From Pseudobacter ginsenosidimutans (GTDB taxonomy: Bacteria; Bacteroidota; Bacteroidia; Chitinophagales; Chitinophagaceae): a DNA stretch of 64,000 nt. Made by a program: the position numbers and the translations under genes. This document shows, piece by piece, positions 9,104 to 16,724 of this stretch; the stretch's first letter is position 1; each line of letters opens with the position of its first letter. The notes below the pieces were generated by a model. The model ran no database searches. It saw only the letters and a program-made list of their open reading frames with translations, and was not told the DNA's origin. The stretch is taken from positions 6,555,342-6,619,341 of the forward strand of contig NZ_CP042431.1 of assembly GCF_007970185.1 (NCBI RefSeq), in the 5' to 3' direction.

Positions 9104-9961
9104 ATGATCATTATCAAGCAAGCAGTCCGCTTACAGGAATATTTGACACAACAAGCCGGCCGCGGCCTCATTTCAGGTTTCGTACCCACTATGGGAGCCC
9201 TCCACCAGGGCCATCTCAGCCTCATCGCGGAAAGCCGCAAACACGCTGGCATCACGGTTTGCAGCATCTTCGTAAATCCCACACAGTTCAACGACCCAAA
9301 GGATTTCGACAAATACCCCAAGACACTTGAACAAGACATCCTTTTGCTGGAAAAAGCAGGCACGGATATACTTTTTTTACCATCCGTTAACGAAATGTAC
9401 CCGGAGGGTTTAACAAATCTTGAACACTACGATCTTGGATATTTAGAAACCATTTTGGATGGAAAATTTCGGCCGGGACATTTTCAGGGCGTCTGCCAGG
9501 TGATGTACCGCCTCCTGAAACTGGTGGACCCCGACCTTCTTTTCATGGGACAAAAAGATTACCAGCAATGCATGGTTGTGAAGCGCTTACTGGCTATCAT
9601 GGAATCGAAAACGAAGCTGGTACCCTCTCCCACTGTACGCGAAAGCAGCGGACTGGCCATGAGCAGCCGCAATATGCGGCTCAGCGCGGACCAGCGCAGC
9701 GAAGCGGTGGACATTTCCAAAATACTGCAATTCATCAAAGAAAACCTTCGTAGCCAATCCCTCCCGGCTCTCAAAGCTGATGCAACGGAAAAACTGCAGC
9801 AGTCAGGCTTCAGGGTGGACTATGTGGAGATCTGCAACGCCGATACGCTCGAACCGCTAGAGTCATGGGATGGTAAAACGCCGCTGGTGGCCCTGGTTGC
9901 GGCTTTTCTTGGAGACATTCGATTAATAGACAATATGATCCTCACGGAAATTGGAGGATAA
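9104..9961 (+). CDS. panC: Pantothenate synthetase
   Basis: Condenses pantoate with beta-alanine using ATP to form pantothenate (vitamin B5, precursor of coenzyme A). The 285-residue length is normal. Motifs include the HIGH-type loop PTMGALHQGH (28-37), the pantoate site in RPGHFQGVCQV, and MGQKDYQQ and SSRNMRLS further on, all characteristic of PanC. PanD, which makes the beta-alanine, is encoded 108 bp downstream, so the two final steps lie side by side. Confidence 0.96.
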   Translation: MIIIKQAVRLQEYLTQQAGRGLISGFVPTMGALHQGHLSLIAESRKHAGITVCSIFVNPTQFNDPKDFDKYPKTLEQDILLLEKAGTDILFLPSVNEMYPEGLTNLEHYDLGYLETILDGKFRPGHFQGVCQVMYRLLKLVDPDLLFMGQKDYQQCMVVKRLLAIMESKTKLVPSPTVRESSGLAMSSRNMRLSADQRSEAVDISKILQFIKENLRSQSLPALKADATEKLQQSGFRVDYVEICNADTLEPLESWDGKTPLVALVAAFLGDIRLIDNMILTEIGG

Positions 9962-10069
9962 TTGATCGTTCGTTAGTTTATATTCAACAAACTTTTTTAG
10001 CTTGCGGCCGTTTTATTATAGGCGGTTTTCAAAAATTGCCGCCAACACCTAACAACAAACAGACCGATC

Positions 10070-10414
10070 ATGGATATTGAAGTGCTCAAATCTAAGGTTC
10101 ACAGGGCAGTAATTACAGAAGCTAACCTCAATTATGTAGGCAGTCTAACACTGGATGAAAACCTGATGGAAGCAGCCAATATGATTGAGAATGAAAAAAT
10201 ACAGGTGGTGAACGTGAATAACGGTACCCGCATCGAAACTTATCTCATCAAAGGCAAAAGAGGCTCGGGCGTTTGCTGCCTCAACGGTCCGGCCGCCCGT
10301 CAGGGCGCCGTTGGCGATACAGTTATTATCATTTCCTATGCGAGAATGGATTTTGAAAAGGCAAAAACTTTCAAACCCTGGATCGTATTTCCGAAGGAAG
10401 GTAATATCTTGTAA
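10070..10414 (+). CDS. panD: Aspartate 1-decarboxylase proenzyme
   Basis: Pyruvoyl enzyme that decarboxylates aspartate to beta-alanine, the substrate of PanC. The 114-residue proenzyme has the self-cleavage site Gly24-Ser25 (YVGSLT); Ser25 becomes the pyruvoyl group. Lys9, Tyr22, Arg54 and Tyr58 match the E. coli residue positions important for processing and catalysis. It follows panC and precedes the YbhN-like gene by 26 bp. Confidence 0.95.
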   Translation: MDIEVLKSKVHRAVITEANLNYVGSLTLDENLMEAANMIENEKIQVVNVNNGTRIETYLIKGKRGSGVCCLNGPAARQGAVGDTVIIISYARMDFEKAKTFKPWIVFPKEGNIL

Positions 10415-10440
10415 AAAAAACACAGCAGGGTCTGCATCGT

Positions 10441-11529
10441 ATGAACAAGAAGATCAAGAGCCTTATACAATACGCAATCATTCTGGCCCTGGTAGTTTTT
10501 CTCGTTTGGTGGTCACTGGCCAGTATCAAGCCGGACCAATGGCCATTGATCAAACATTCTCTCACCCACGCCAATTACTGGTTACTGGTTCCCGTGGTGG
10601 TGGCGCTGCTGGCCAGTCACCTGAGCCGCGCCATCCGCTGGAAGATCCTGATGGAGCCGTTGGGTTATAAACCCCGTCTCTCCAATACATATATGGCCGT
10701 ACTCATCGGTTATATGGCCAACCTGGCCGTACCCCGGCTGGGTGAAGTGCTGAAATGCACTGTGCTTGCCCGTTATGAGAAGGTTCCTGCAGACAAGATG
10801 GTGGGCACCATCGTGGCGGAAAGGGCTTTCGACCTGGTCTGCCTGGTGATCGTAATGGTGATCACCATCATCACCCAAACCGATCTGATCGGTGATTTCC
10901 TTTATGGGATGATGACAGACACTTTCGGTTCCAAAACACAAAGTATTTCCATTTCCCGCATATTGATACTCGTTGGTATCCTCGCCGCACTCGCAGCAGG
11001 CGCCATTTTCATTTTCAAAAAATTCAGTCACGTTGGATTTATCCGGAAGATCCGCAAAGTGATCGATGGCATCTGGCAGGGCCTCACCAGTGTACGCCTG
11101 GTAAAGAAGAAAGGATGGTTTATCTTCCATAGTCTCTTCATCTGGGCTATGTATCTCATGAGCGTGCAGATAGGTATGTATGCTCTCACAGAAACAGCAG
11201 GCTTCGGCATCAAAGCCTCCATGGCCGTGCTTTTCAGTGGAAGTATCGCCATGATCATCACACCCAGCGGTATCGGTGCCTACCCCATCCTGGTATCGAA
11301 AACGATGAAGCTGTACGGACTGAATGAAGCATACGGACAAGCATTCGGATGGCTGCTCTGGACTGTACAATTCTTCCAGATGCTGCTCTGCGGTGTTGTT
11401 GCCCTCATACTCCTGCCCTGGCTGAACAAACAAAAAGACGATCATGAAATCACCTCAGGTAATAGACACCAGGATCATCAGCCTGGAAACAGCAAAGCGA
11501 CAGATAGCCCAGTGGAGGCTGCTCAGTAA
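10441..11529 (+). CDS. Flippase-like membrane protein (YbhN / LPG synthase TM domain family)
   Basis: Integral inner-membrane protein of the YbhN/UPF0104 family, related to the membrane half of lysylphosphatidylglycerol synthase (PF03706). About eight hydrophobic segments can be traced in 362 residues, with the family's conserved RAIRWKILMEPLG and PRLGEVLKC stretches after the second segment and the SGIGAYPILV block late in the protein. A lipid or glycolipid transport role is inferred from the family only. The last 86 bp overlap the next gene in another frame. The resulting tail of about 28 residues is polar (KQKDDHEITSGN onward) and lies outside the conserved membrane domain. Confidence 0.8.
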   Translation: MNKKIKSLIQYAIILALVVFLVWWSLASIKPDQWPLIKHSLTHANYWLLVPVVVALLASHLSRAIRWKILMEPLGYKPRLSNTYMAVLIGYMANLAVPRLGEVLKCTVLARYEKVPADKMVGTIVAERAFDLVCLVIVMVITIITQTDLIGDFLYGMMTDTFGSKTQSISISRILILVGILAALAAGAIFIFKKFSHVGFIRKIRKVIDGIWQGLTSVRLVKKKGWFIFHSLFIWAMYLMSVQIGMYALTETAGFGIKASMAVLFSGSIAMIITPSGIGAYPILVSKTMKLYGLNEAYGQAFGWLLWTVQFFQMLLCGVVALILLPWLNKQKDDHEITSGNRHQDHQPGNSKATDSPVEAAQ

Positions 11530-11938
11530 GACCGTTTCCTTCACCAACGGTTGTTTCGATATCCTCCATCGCGGACATATCTTCAGTTTGTCGCAAGCCG
11601 CCATGGAAGCGGATTTCCTGATCGTCGGCCTTAATTCCGACGCCAGTTGCAAACGCCTCAAGGGCCCCACAAGACCTGTGAACGATGAACATTCCCGCGC
11701 ACTGGTACTGGCCTCACTGGTAATGGTAGACGCAGTTGTGATCTTTGAAGAAGATACTCCGCTTGAACTGATCAAAGCTTTGATGCCGGATGTGCTGGTG
11801 AAAGGCGGCGACTATACCGTTGAACAGATCGCCGGCGCCAAAGAGGTAATGGCCAATGGCGGCCGTGTAGTGATCAATCCCATCGTGGAAGGTTTCTCCA
11901 CCACAGGCACTATCGAAAAATTAAAGTCAGGTAAATAA
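11444..11938 (+). CDS. rfaE2: D-glycero-beta-D-manno-heptose 1-phosphate adenylyltransferase
   Basis: Transfers AMP from ATP to heptose 1-phosphate, giving ADP-heptose for lipopolysaccharide core synthesis. The 164-residue protein is the stand-alone equivalent of the C-terminal domain of HldE. It has the nucleotidyltransferase motif GCFDILHRGH (36-45) and the late motif VEGFSTTGTIEKL containing the S-T-T core. The conserved N-terminal helix (ISLETAKRQIAQWR) is coded inside the end of the YbhN-like gene, so the 86-bp overlap is real and not a start-site error. No kinase (HldE-N) gene is in the window. It converges with the DUF4294 gene with no bases between. Confidence 0.88.
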   Translation: MKSPQVIDTRIISLETAKRQIAQWRLLSKTVSFTNGCFDILHRGHIFSLSQAAMEADFLIVGLNSDASCKRLKGPTRPVNDEHSRALVLASLVMVDAVVIFEEDTPLELIKALMPDVLVKGGDYTVEQIAGAKEVMANGGRVVINPIVEGFSTTGTIEKLKSGK

Positions 11939-12598
11939 TCAGAGGCGGTACATCCGCTCCATCTCCAGTACAATGGATTCCATTTCGCGCTCGTCGCCCT
12001 GGGCATTGTATGGTTGTTTGAGATTGCTGCTGAAGAAGAAAGCAACCGTCTGATAGCAACGGGCAGTGAACCCGCCTTTGTATTCCTTGATGATCTCGTA
12101 ACAGTTATTACCTGTCTGCCGGTTGATAAGCTTCATCAACACTTTGCCCTGGTACACAGAGAGGTCGGACAATGGCTTGGTGAATTCTTTTTTCAATTCA
12201 CCTTCACGGCTCTTGATGTACTTCTTTCTAGCTTCCTTATCGGTGATGTTTGCAAGTTTGGCGTTCATGTCATTCATGATAGCGCCTGCCCTCTTCGCAT
12301 ATGGATAGGTAACGTAGATCGCATTGCGGAGCCTGGTCCATTCCTGCCGCTTCCTCAGCTTTTCTTTCGGGTACGGCGCTTTTATCCAGCACCAATCCAT
12401 AAACCCGGAAGGGACCAACTCATTGTTGATGATCATGGCATGTACCACGATGGTATCATTCGGACCCAGTTCGGGCTGCTTTACAGTGGGGGGAATTCCG
12501 GTTGTATCCGGCGTTTGTGCCAGGGCGGTAGTGCCCAGGAACAGCACAAATGCAGATACAGCCAGTTTATGTAATGATATGTTTCGCACGGGGTTCAT
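11939..12598 (-). CDS. DUF4294 family secreted protein
   Basis: Predicted exported protein of the Bacteroidota family DUF4294, function unknown. The 219 residues start with a signal peptide (hydrophobic SAFVLFLGTTALAQ, about 14-28). A domain follows with the PYAKRAGAIMNDMNAKLANI and NRQTGNNCYEIIKEYKGG blocks, charged and mostly helical. The stop codon directly abuts the stop of rfaE2 on the other strand. It lies 92 bp downstream of ccmF, probably outside that operon. Confidence 0.78.
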   Translation of the reverse strand: MNPVRNISLHKLAVSAFVLFLGTTALAQTPDTTGIPPTVKQPELGPNDTIVVHAMIINNELVPSGFMDWCWIKAPYPKEKLRKRQEWTRLRNAIYVTYPYAKRAGAIMNDMNAKLANITDKEARKKYIKSREGELKKEFTKPLSDLSVYQGKVLMKLINRQTGNNCYEIIKEYKGGFTARCYQTVAFFFSSNLKQPYNAQGDEREMESIVLEMERMYRL

Positions 12599-12690
12599 TG
12601 CCGGTTACTAAAGTAAGACAATTCCCCCACAGCATATAGCTGCACGGGCCCGAAATGATAGTGGAAGACTGTAAAAGAATTGTGAAAATT

Positions 12691-15114
12691 CTATTTCAGC
12701 AACCGTATCCTCCAGAACATACTCATTACAAAACCGATCACCATGATCACGGTGCCGATCCATACGAGATTTATGAAAGGAAATTGTAATACTTTCAGCC
12801 CAACGAAAGGCACCATGCGGCTGGATTCCTTTACACCGATATTGAAATAACCTTCCTTGTCTGAGGGCCCCATAGCCACTGCCATTCCCTGCGCAAACAC
12901 GGTGTCTATCACATAGCGCGGCTGGCTGTCTTCCAGGTAGAATACCGGGAAAGCTCCGAGCTTACGCTGGTCGCCGGTGATGAGCGTGAAGTTGGCCATC
13001 ACAGCTGTATCATTTGAAGTGAACTTGTGCTTTTCGTTATTGGGGTTAACGGTAACGCTGTCGAATTTCATCAGACCGCCGGAATAGAAAATGGTATCGC
13101 CCACTTTCACGATATGGCTCTTGAACTGAGCTGTATCCGGACCTTCCACCATCTTATCGGCATAACTGATATAGCTGAATACGTCGCGATGCAGGTAATG
13201 TTTGGCATCGGGATTATTGGAATACTGCTCCTGTCCTTTCGTGTTCTTGATCAGGTCAGGTTTCAATGTGAATTTCTCTTTTCCATCTTTCGATTCAAAA
13301 TCCACGAAGAAGAAGATCTTCTTGTCTTTGACGGTGGAAGAATCTTTCACATACGTGACCCAGTATTTACCCATGTCCATTTTCACGCCCTGGTAAAGGG
13401 TCATGTTCTCAACGCCTTTTTCTTTTGCTTCCGGTCCAAAGTTCAGCGGATTGAGGAAGTTATTGGAGAGAACCGATGTTTTGGAAGAAGAGATGAGCAT
13501 GCCCGCCAGCATGAGACCGAAACCAATATGCGCCACGGAAGCGCCCGCTGCTTTCAGTTTGCCTTTGAGTCCGATGCGGATATAAGCGGCATTGGCCACT
13601 ACTGCATAGGTGTTTGCGAAGATGGCAAGGTGAATGGCAATGAGGAAGCCCAATCCGTATTTATCGTAATCAACTCCGCCCCAGATGCTGATGGCAACAC
13701 TTGCGAGCAGGGCCACTACGGTTGGGACCAGTATCTTTTTACCGAATTCCTTTTTTGCAGTGTTCTTGTATTTGAAATATTGTGTACAGGCTGTGAGGAG
13801 ACCGAGTATCACGGCTACAAAAACCTGTATGCGGTTGTAGCTGAACTCCCTGTCTTCCCCTACCACGAAATTGGTCCCGAAGATCTTGTTGATCACCGGC
13901 AATGAAGTGGCCGTGATGATGAACATGCCGGACAGGAAGAGCACCAGTGAACCGATGAACATCCAGAATTCGCGTGAATAAGTACTTTCTTCCTTCCTGA
14001 TACTCGGAATGAGCTTGTATCTCTTAATATATAGCAGGAGAGCCGGAATGGAGAAGGCTGCCACAAACAAACGCAGTTGCCAGTTCATACCTGAGCCGGT
14101 GAATGCGTGTACGGAAGTATCCTGCAGATCTCCGCTACGTGTGAGGTAGGTGGAATACAGGATAAGGATGAACGTTAGTATGAAAAAGAAATAGGTTGGT
14201 CTGAGCGAGTGGCCGGTGGAATTGTAAACGAGCTGTGTGTGGATGCCTGCCACCAGGATCAGCCAGGGCACCAGCGATGCATTCTCTACGGGGTCCCATG
14301 CCCAGTAGCCACCGAAGGTGAGTGATTCATAAGCCCATTTGGCGCCCATCATAATACCGAGGCCCAGAATGCCCGCGGAGAAAAGGTTCCAGGGAAGAGC
14401 ATCTTTTATCCAGCCGCCGAAATCTTTTTTCCAGAGACCTGCAATGGCGTAGGCGAATGGAACGATAGTTGAGGCGAAACCGAGGAAGAGGATCGGCGGG
14501 TGGATCACCATCCAGTAATTCTGGAGCAATTGGTTGAGGCCACGGCCATCCTGCATACTCTGCAGGCTGAGGTAATCTGCACGCTGGAATATCGGTGCAT
14601 CCTGGAATTGATCGCGTGTGAGCAGGAAAGGCGTGCTGCCGATCTTGAGATCGAAAATGTATACGCCCAGTACCATGGTGGCCAGGCAGAGCTGTGCAAA
14701 ACTGATCACGGTCATTACCGGTGCTTCCCATTTTTTGGAAGTCTTCATCAATATCATACCGATCACGCCATGCCAAACGGTCCAGAGCATGAAGCTGCCC
14801 TCCTGTCCTTCCCAGATACTACTGATCAGGTATTTGGGCTCGAGCGAAACATCGGAGTGATTATATGCGTAATAATATTCGAACCAGTGATTCCAGATGA
14901 TGAAGAAGATGAGTGCGAACACAACCACTACAGAAGCGAAATCAATGATGAAAGCGATACGTCCGATGCGCTTCCAGCTGGCGGCCTCATCGGGCACAAC
15001 AGCCTGCGCACTTTTGAAATAAGCGATGGTAGCAATCAGGGACGCGATCAGAGAGAGCACAACCAGGAAATGACCAAGCTGCCCGGGAAACAGGTGTTCA
15101 CCGATATAGTTCAT
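12691..15114 (-). CDS. ccmF: Cytochrome c biogenesis protein, CcmF/CcsA type
   Basis: Multi-spanning inner-membrane protein that handles heme during covalent attachment to apocytochrome c (System I). At 807 residues it has the length of CcmF. It shows the tryptophan-rich heme motif as GGYWAWDPVENASLVPWL, with Tyr in place of one canonical Trp. A long periplasmic domain (about 590-770) precedes a final TM segment. It begins 4 bp after ccmE, so the two are cotranscribed. Other ccm genes are not in the window. CcmF and CcsA share the WWD domain, but the length and ccmE partner favour CcmF. Confidence 0.85.
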   Translation of the reverse strand: MNYIGEHLFPGQLGHFLVVLSLIASLIATIAYFKSAQAVVPDEAASWKRIGRIAFIIDFASVVVVFALIFFIIWNHWFEYYYAYNHSDVSLEPKYLISSIWEGQEGSFMLWTVWHGVIGMILMKTSKKWEAPVMTVISFAQLCLATMVLGVYIFDLKIGSTPFLLTRDQFQDAPIFQRADYLSLQSMQDGRGLNQLLQNYWMVIHPPILFLGFASTIVPFAYAIAGLWKKDFGGWIKDALPWNLFSAGILGLGIMMGAKWAYESLTFGGYWAWDPVENASLVPWLILVAGIHTQLVYNSTGHSLRPTYFFFILTFILILYSTYLTRSGDLQDTSVHAFTGSGMNWQLRLFVAAFSIPALLLYIKRYKLIPSIRKEESTYSREFWMFIGSLVLFLSGMFIITATSLPVINKIFGTNFVVGEDREFSYNRIQVFVAVILGLLTACTQYFKYKNTAKKEFGKKILVPTVVALLASVAISIWGGVDYDKYGLGFLIAIHLAIFANTYAVVANAAYIRIGLKGKLKAAGASVAHIGFGLMLAGMLISSSKTSVLSNNFLNPLNFGPEAKEKGVENMTLYQGVKMDMGKYWVTYVKDSSTVKDKKIFFFVDFESKDGKEKFTLKPDLIKNTKGQEQYSNNPDAKHYLHRDVFSYISYADKMVEGPDTAQFKSHIVKVGDTIFYSGGLMKFDSVTVNPNNEKHKFTSNDTAVMANFTLITGDQRKLGAFPVFYLEDSQPRYVIDTVFAQGMAVAMGPSDKEGYFNIGVKESSRMVPFVGLKVLQFPFINLVWIGTVIMVIGFVMSMFWRIRLLK

Positions 15115-15118
15115 GATG

Positions 15119-15544
15119 TCAGTTTACTTTTGTAGTGAGATTATTATAGGCAGCTTTGGGATCATCCTTGTATTTGGATGGGCATTTAATAAGGATACCG
15201 TCTTTGCGTGAGATCTCAAAAATATCGCCCTTCATCTTTCCTTTCAGCACAATGCGATCGCTTTTTTCCATATCGAAAGGTTTCTCGAAGTAATAGAGCA
15301 CGGTGGCTTTGTTGCCGAGAGAGTCCATAACGTGGAAGCGTGTCAGGTTGGGGTTCTTTACAGCATCGTATTCGATGGGATTGGCAAAGGACCTGTCCAG
15401 TTGCGTGATCACGGTTACAGTTTTACCTTCTTTCTGGCGGGCTGAAGCGAGGGTTTCATAAGTAGACAGATCTCCCATAAAACTGAGAAGGATCATGATA
15501 CCGGCTGCAATAGCCACCAGGATAACGATATGTGTTTTTTTCAT
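15119..15544 (-). CDS. ccmE: Heme chaperone CcmE, CXXXY variant
   Basis: Periplasmic, membrane-anchored heme carrier that passes heme to the CcmF complex. The 141-residue protein has one N-terminal TM helix followed by an OB-fold beta domain. The heme-binding motif is CPSKY (Cys121 to Tyr125) where the classical proteobacterial protein has HxxxY with a covalently bonded His. CxxxY forms of CcmE are known from archaea and Desulfovibrio. I start at the ATG at 15544 (MKKTH); an in-frame ATG at 15556 would add four residues. A -7 element lies at 15565-15572. Confidence 0.85.
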   Translation of the reverse strand: MKKTHIVILVAIAAGIMILLSFMGDLSTYETLASARQKEGKTVTVITQLDRSFANPIEYDAVKNPNLTRFHVMDSLGNKATVLYYFEKPFDMEKSDRIVLKGKMKGDIFEISRKDGILIKCPSKYKDDPKAAYNNLTTKVN

Positions 15545-15564
15545 AATGTGGAACAATTCCCGTG

Positions 15565-15572
15565 CAAAGTTA
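15565..15572 (-). promoter_or_regulatory. -7 element before ccmE
   Basis: TAACTTTG on the minus strand matches TAnnTTTG and lies 20 bp before the ATG at 15544. The context TAACTTTGCAC is shared with the element before the glycogen-synthase-like gene. No clear -33 box. The rest of the 251-bp gap 15545-15795 shows no further feature. Confidence 0.42.
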
Positions 15573-15795
15573 GCTCAAAAAAGACCTACTCGGGTGGTGA
15601 TTTTAATCAGCCTTCCACTTTTTAACCTGAGGATAAATGGGGGTTTATAATCAGGCTTTTAGGTGACGAGGCGCGTTTCCGCTGCACTTAACAAGCCATG
15701 GATGATTTTGTTGTGGGGAAATGAAATATTTTTTTAGAAGGATATGAGGCAGACAGACATTTTATTAATTTACTAATCCGGACAATGGAACGAAT

Positions 15796-16689
15796 ATGAT
15801 AAAAGTAAGAGAGGTCATAAATAAATTTCCCATTATCTCTTTTATAGTGCTCACATTTTTGGTCAGCCATATCGCTAATCCAATTGTGGTTGAATTGATC
15901 CATATTGTATTCCCCGGTTTTACATTCAGCTTTCCCGAAGCACAATTGAACGAAAGAAGCCTGATAGCGCAATATGGGCCAACCATCGCAGCCCTATTTC
16001 TCATTATTCGGTTAAATGGATTCCGCGGATTACAATCCATCATACATTTCAACCGGGTAACCAGTGCAACAGCCGGCTGGTTATTTGTAGCTCTGGCCTT
16101 GCCGTTAGTGATGATCGTTCTATCTTATCTGGCTGCAGGAGTAAGCTTTCCTGCTTTGTTGACCACGTTAAATGATCATTGGCAAGTTTACGTTATGATC
16201 ATTGCAGGTTTCCTCATTTCTGCAGGGCTTGCTGAAGAATTCGGATGGCGCGGATTCCTGCTTCCTCGGCTACTGAAGACAAACTCCCCCTTGATGGCCA
16301 CATTTATCGTTTTTGTTGTTGTGAGCCTATGGCACTTCCCTGCCCTGCTCGCAGGCTGGAAAACCGAACCGATATTGCCCTGGACCATTCTTTCGCTTGC
16401 CATCACAATAGTTCATTCATGGTTTTTTTTTAGATCCGGAGGCAATCTTGTTGTGGTGATACTCTTTCATGCTTCATTTGATGCGCAATACTCGTTCTAT
16501 TCCCGCTTTATTCCCGGTATGAACATTGCCAACACACCCTTTCACCAGGGTTGGGCGTATATTCTATTTTATTGTCTACTGGCTTTGGTAATAATCGTAT
16601 TAACAAAAGGAAATTTAGGATCCGATTGCCTGGCCTGGAATAAAAGGCAAAAGCCACCCTCCCATTCAACCAATCATGAATTTGAATGA
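15796..16689 (+). CDS. CPBP family intramembrane metalloprotease
   Basis: Membrane protein of the CAAX-protease/bacteriocin-processing (CPBP, ABI) family. In 297 residues it has about seven to eight hydrophobic segments. The expected intramembrane metal-site motifs are present: EExxxR at E147, E148 and R152 (AEEFGWRG), the WHFP motif with H180, and FHASFD with H225. All catalytic elements look intact. The substrate is unknown and no bacteriocin gene is nearby. The last codons fall inside a terminator hairpin. It stands alone between the ccmE region and the M16 gene, which converges on it. Confidence 0.85.
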   Translation: MIKVREVINKFPIISFIVLTFLVSHIANPIVVELIHIVFPGFTFSFPEAQLNERSLIAQYGPTIAALFLIIRLNGFRGLQSIIHFNRVTSATAGWLFVALALPLVMIVLSYLAAGVSFPALLTTLNDHWQVYVMIIAGFLISAGLAEEFGWRGFLLPRLLKTNSPLMATFIVFVVVSLWHFPALLAGWKTEPILPWTILSLAITIVHSWFFFRSGGNLVVVILFHASFDAQYSFYSRFIPGMNIANTPFHQGWAYILFYCLLALVIIVLTKGNLGSDCLAWNKRQKPPSHSTNHEFE

Positions 16690-16701
16690 GCGGTGGCTTT
16701 T
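16649..16701. terminator. Bidirectional terminator overlapping the end of the CPBP gene
   Basis: Outer stem AAAAGCCACC (16649-16658) pairs with GGTGGCTTTT (16692-16701). An inner stem CATTCAA (16663-16669) pairs with TTGAATG (16682-16688). Both strands end in T-runs. It serves the converging CPBP (+) and M16 (-) genes and contains the CPBP stop codon, so the C-terminal residues KPPSHSTNHEFE are coded by the hairpin. Confidence 0.75.
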
Positions 16702-16724
16702 CTGCCATCTGATTTTTCAAGGCT

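Noticed and set aside
10021-10043. GGCGG/CCGCC inverted repeat before panD
   Set aside because: Only a 5-bp stem with a 13-nt loop and no T-run; too weak to call a terminator or leader element.
10582-11445. 287-codon open frame on the minus strand
   Set aside because: It lies fully opposite the YbhN-like gene, is rich in His/Asp/Glu with no family motif, and is explained as an antisense shadow.
13027-13905. 292-codon open frame on the plus strand
   Set aside because: It is opposite ccmF, which has clear motifs; the plus-strand product has no recognisable domain.
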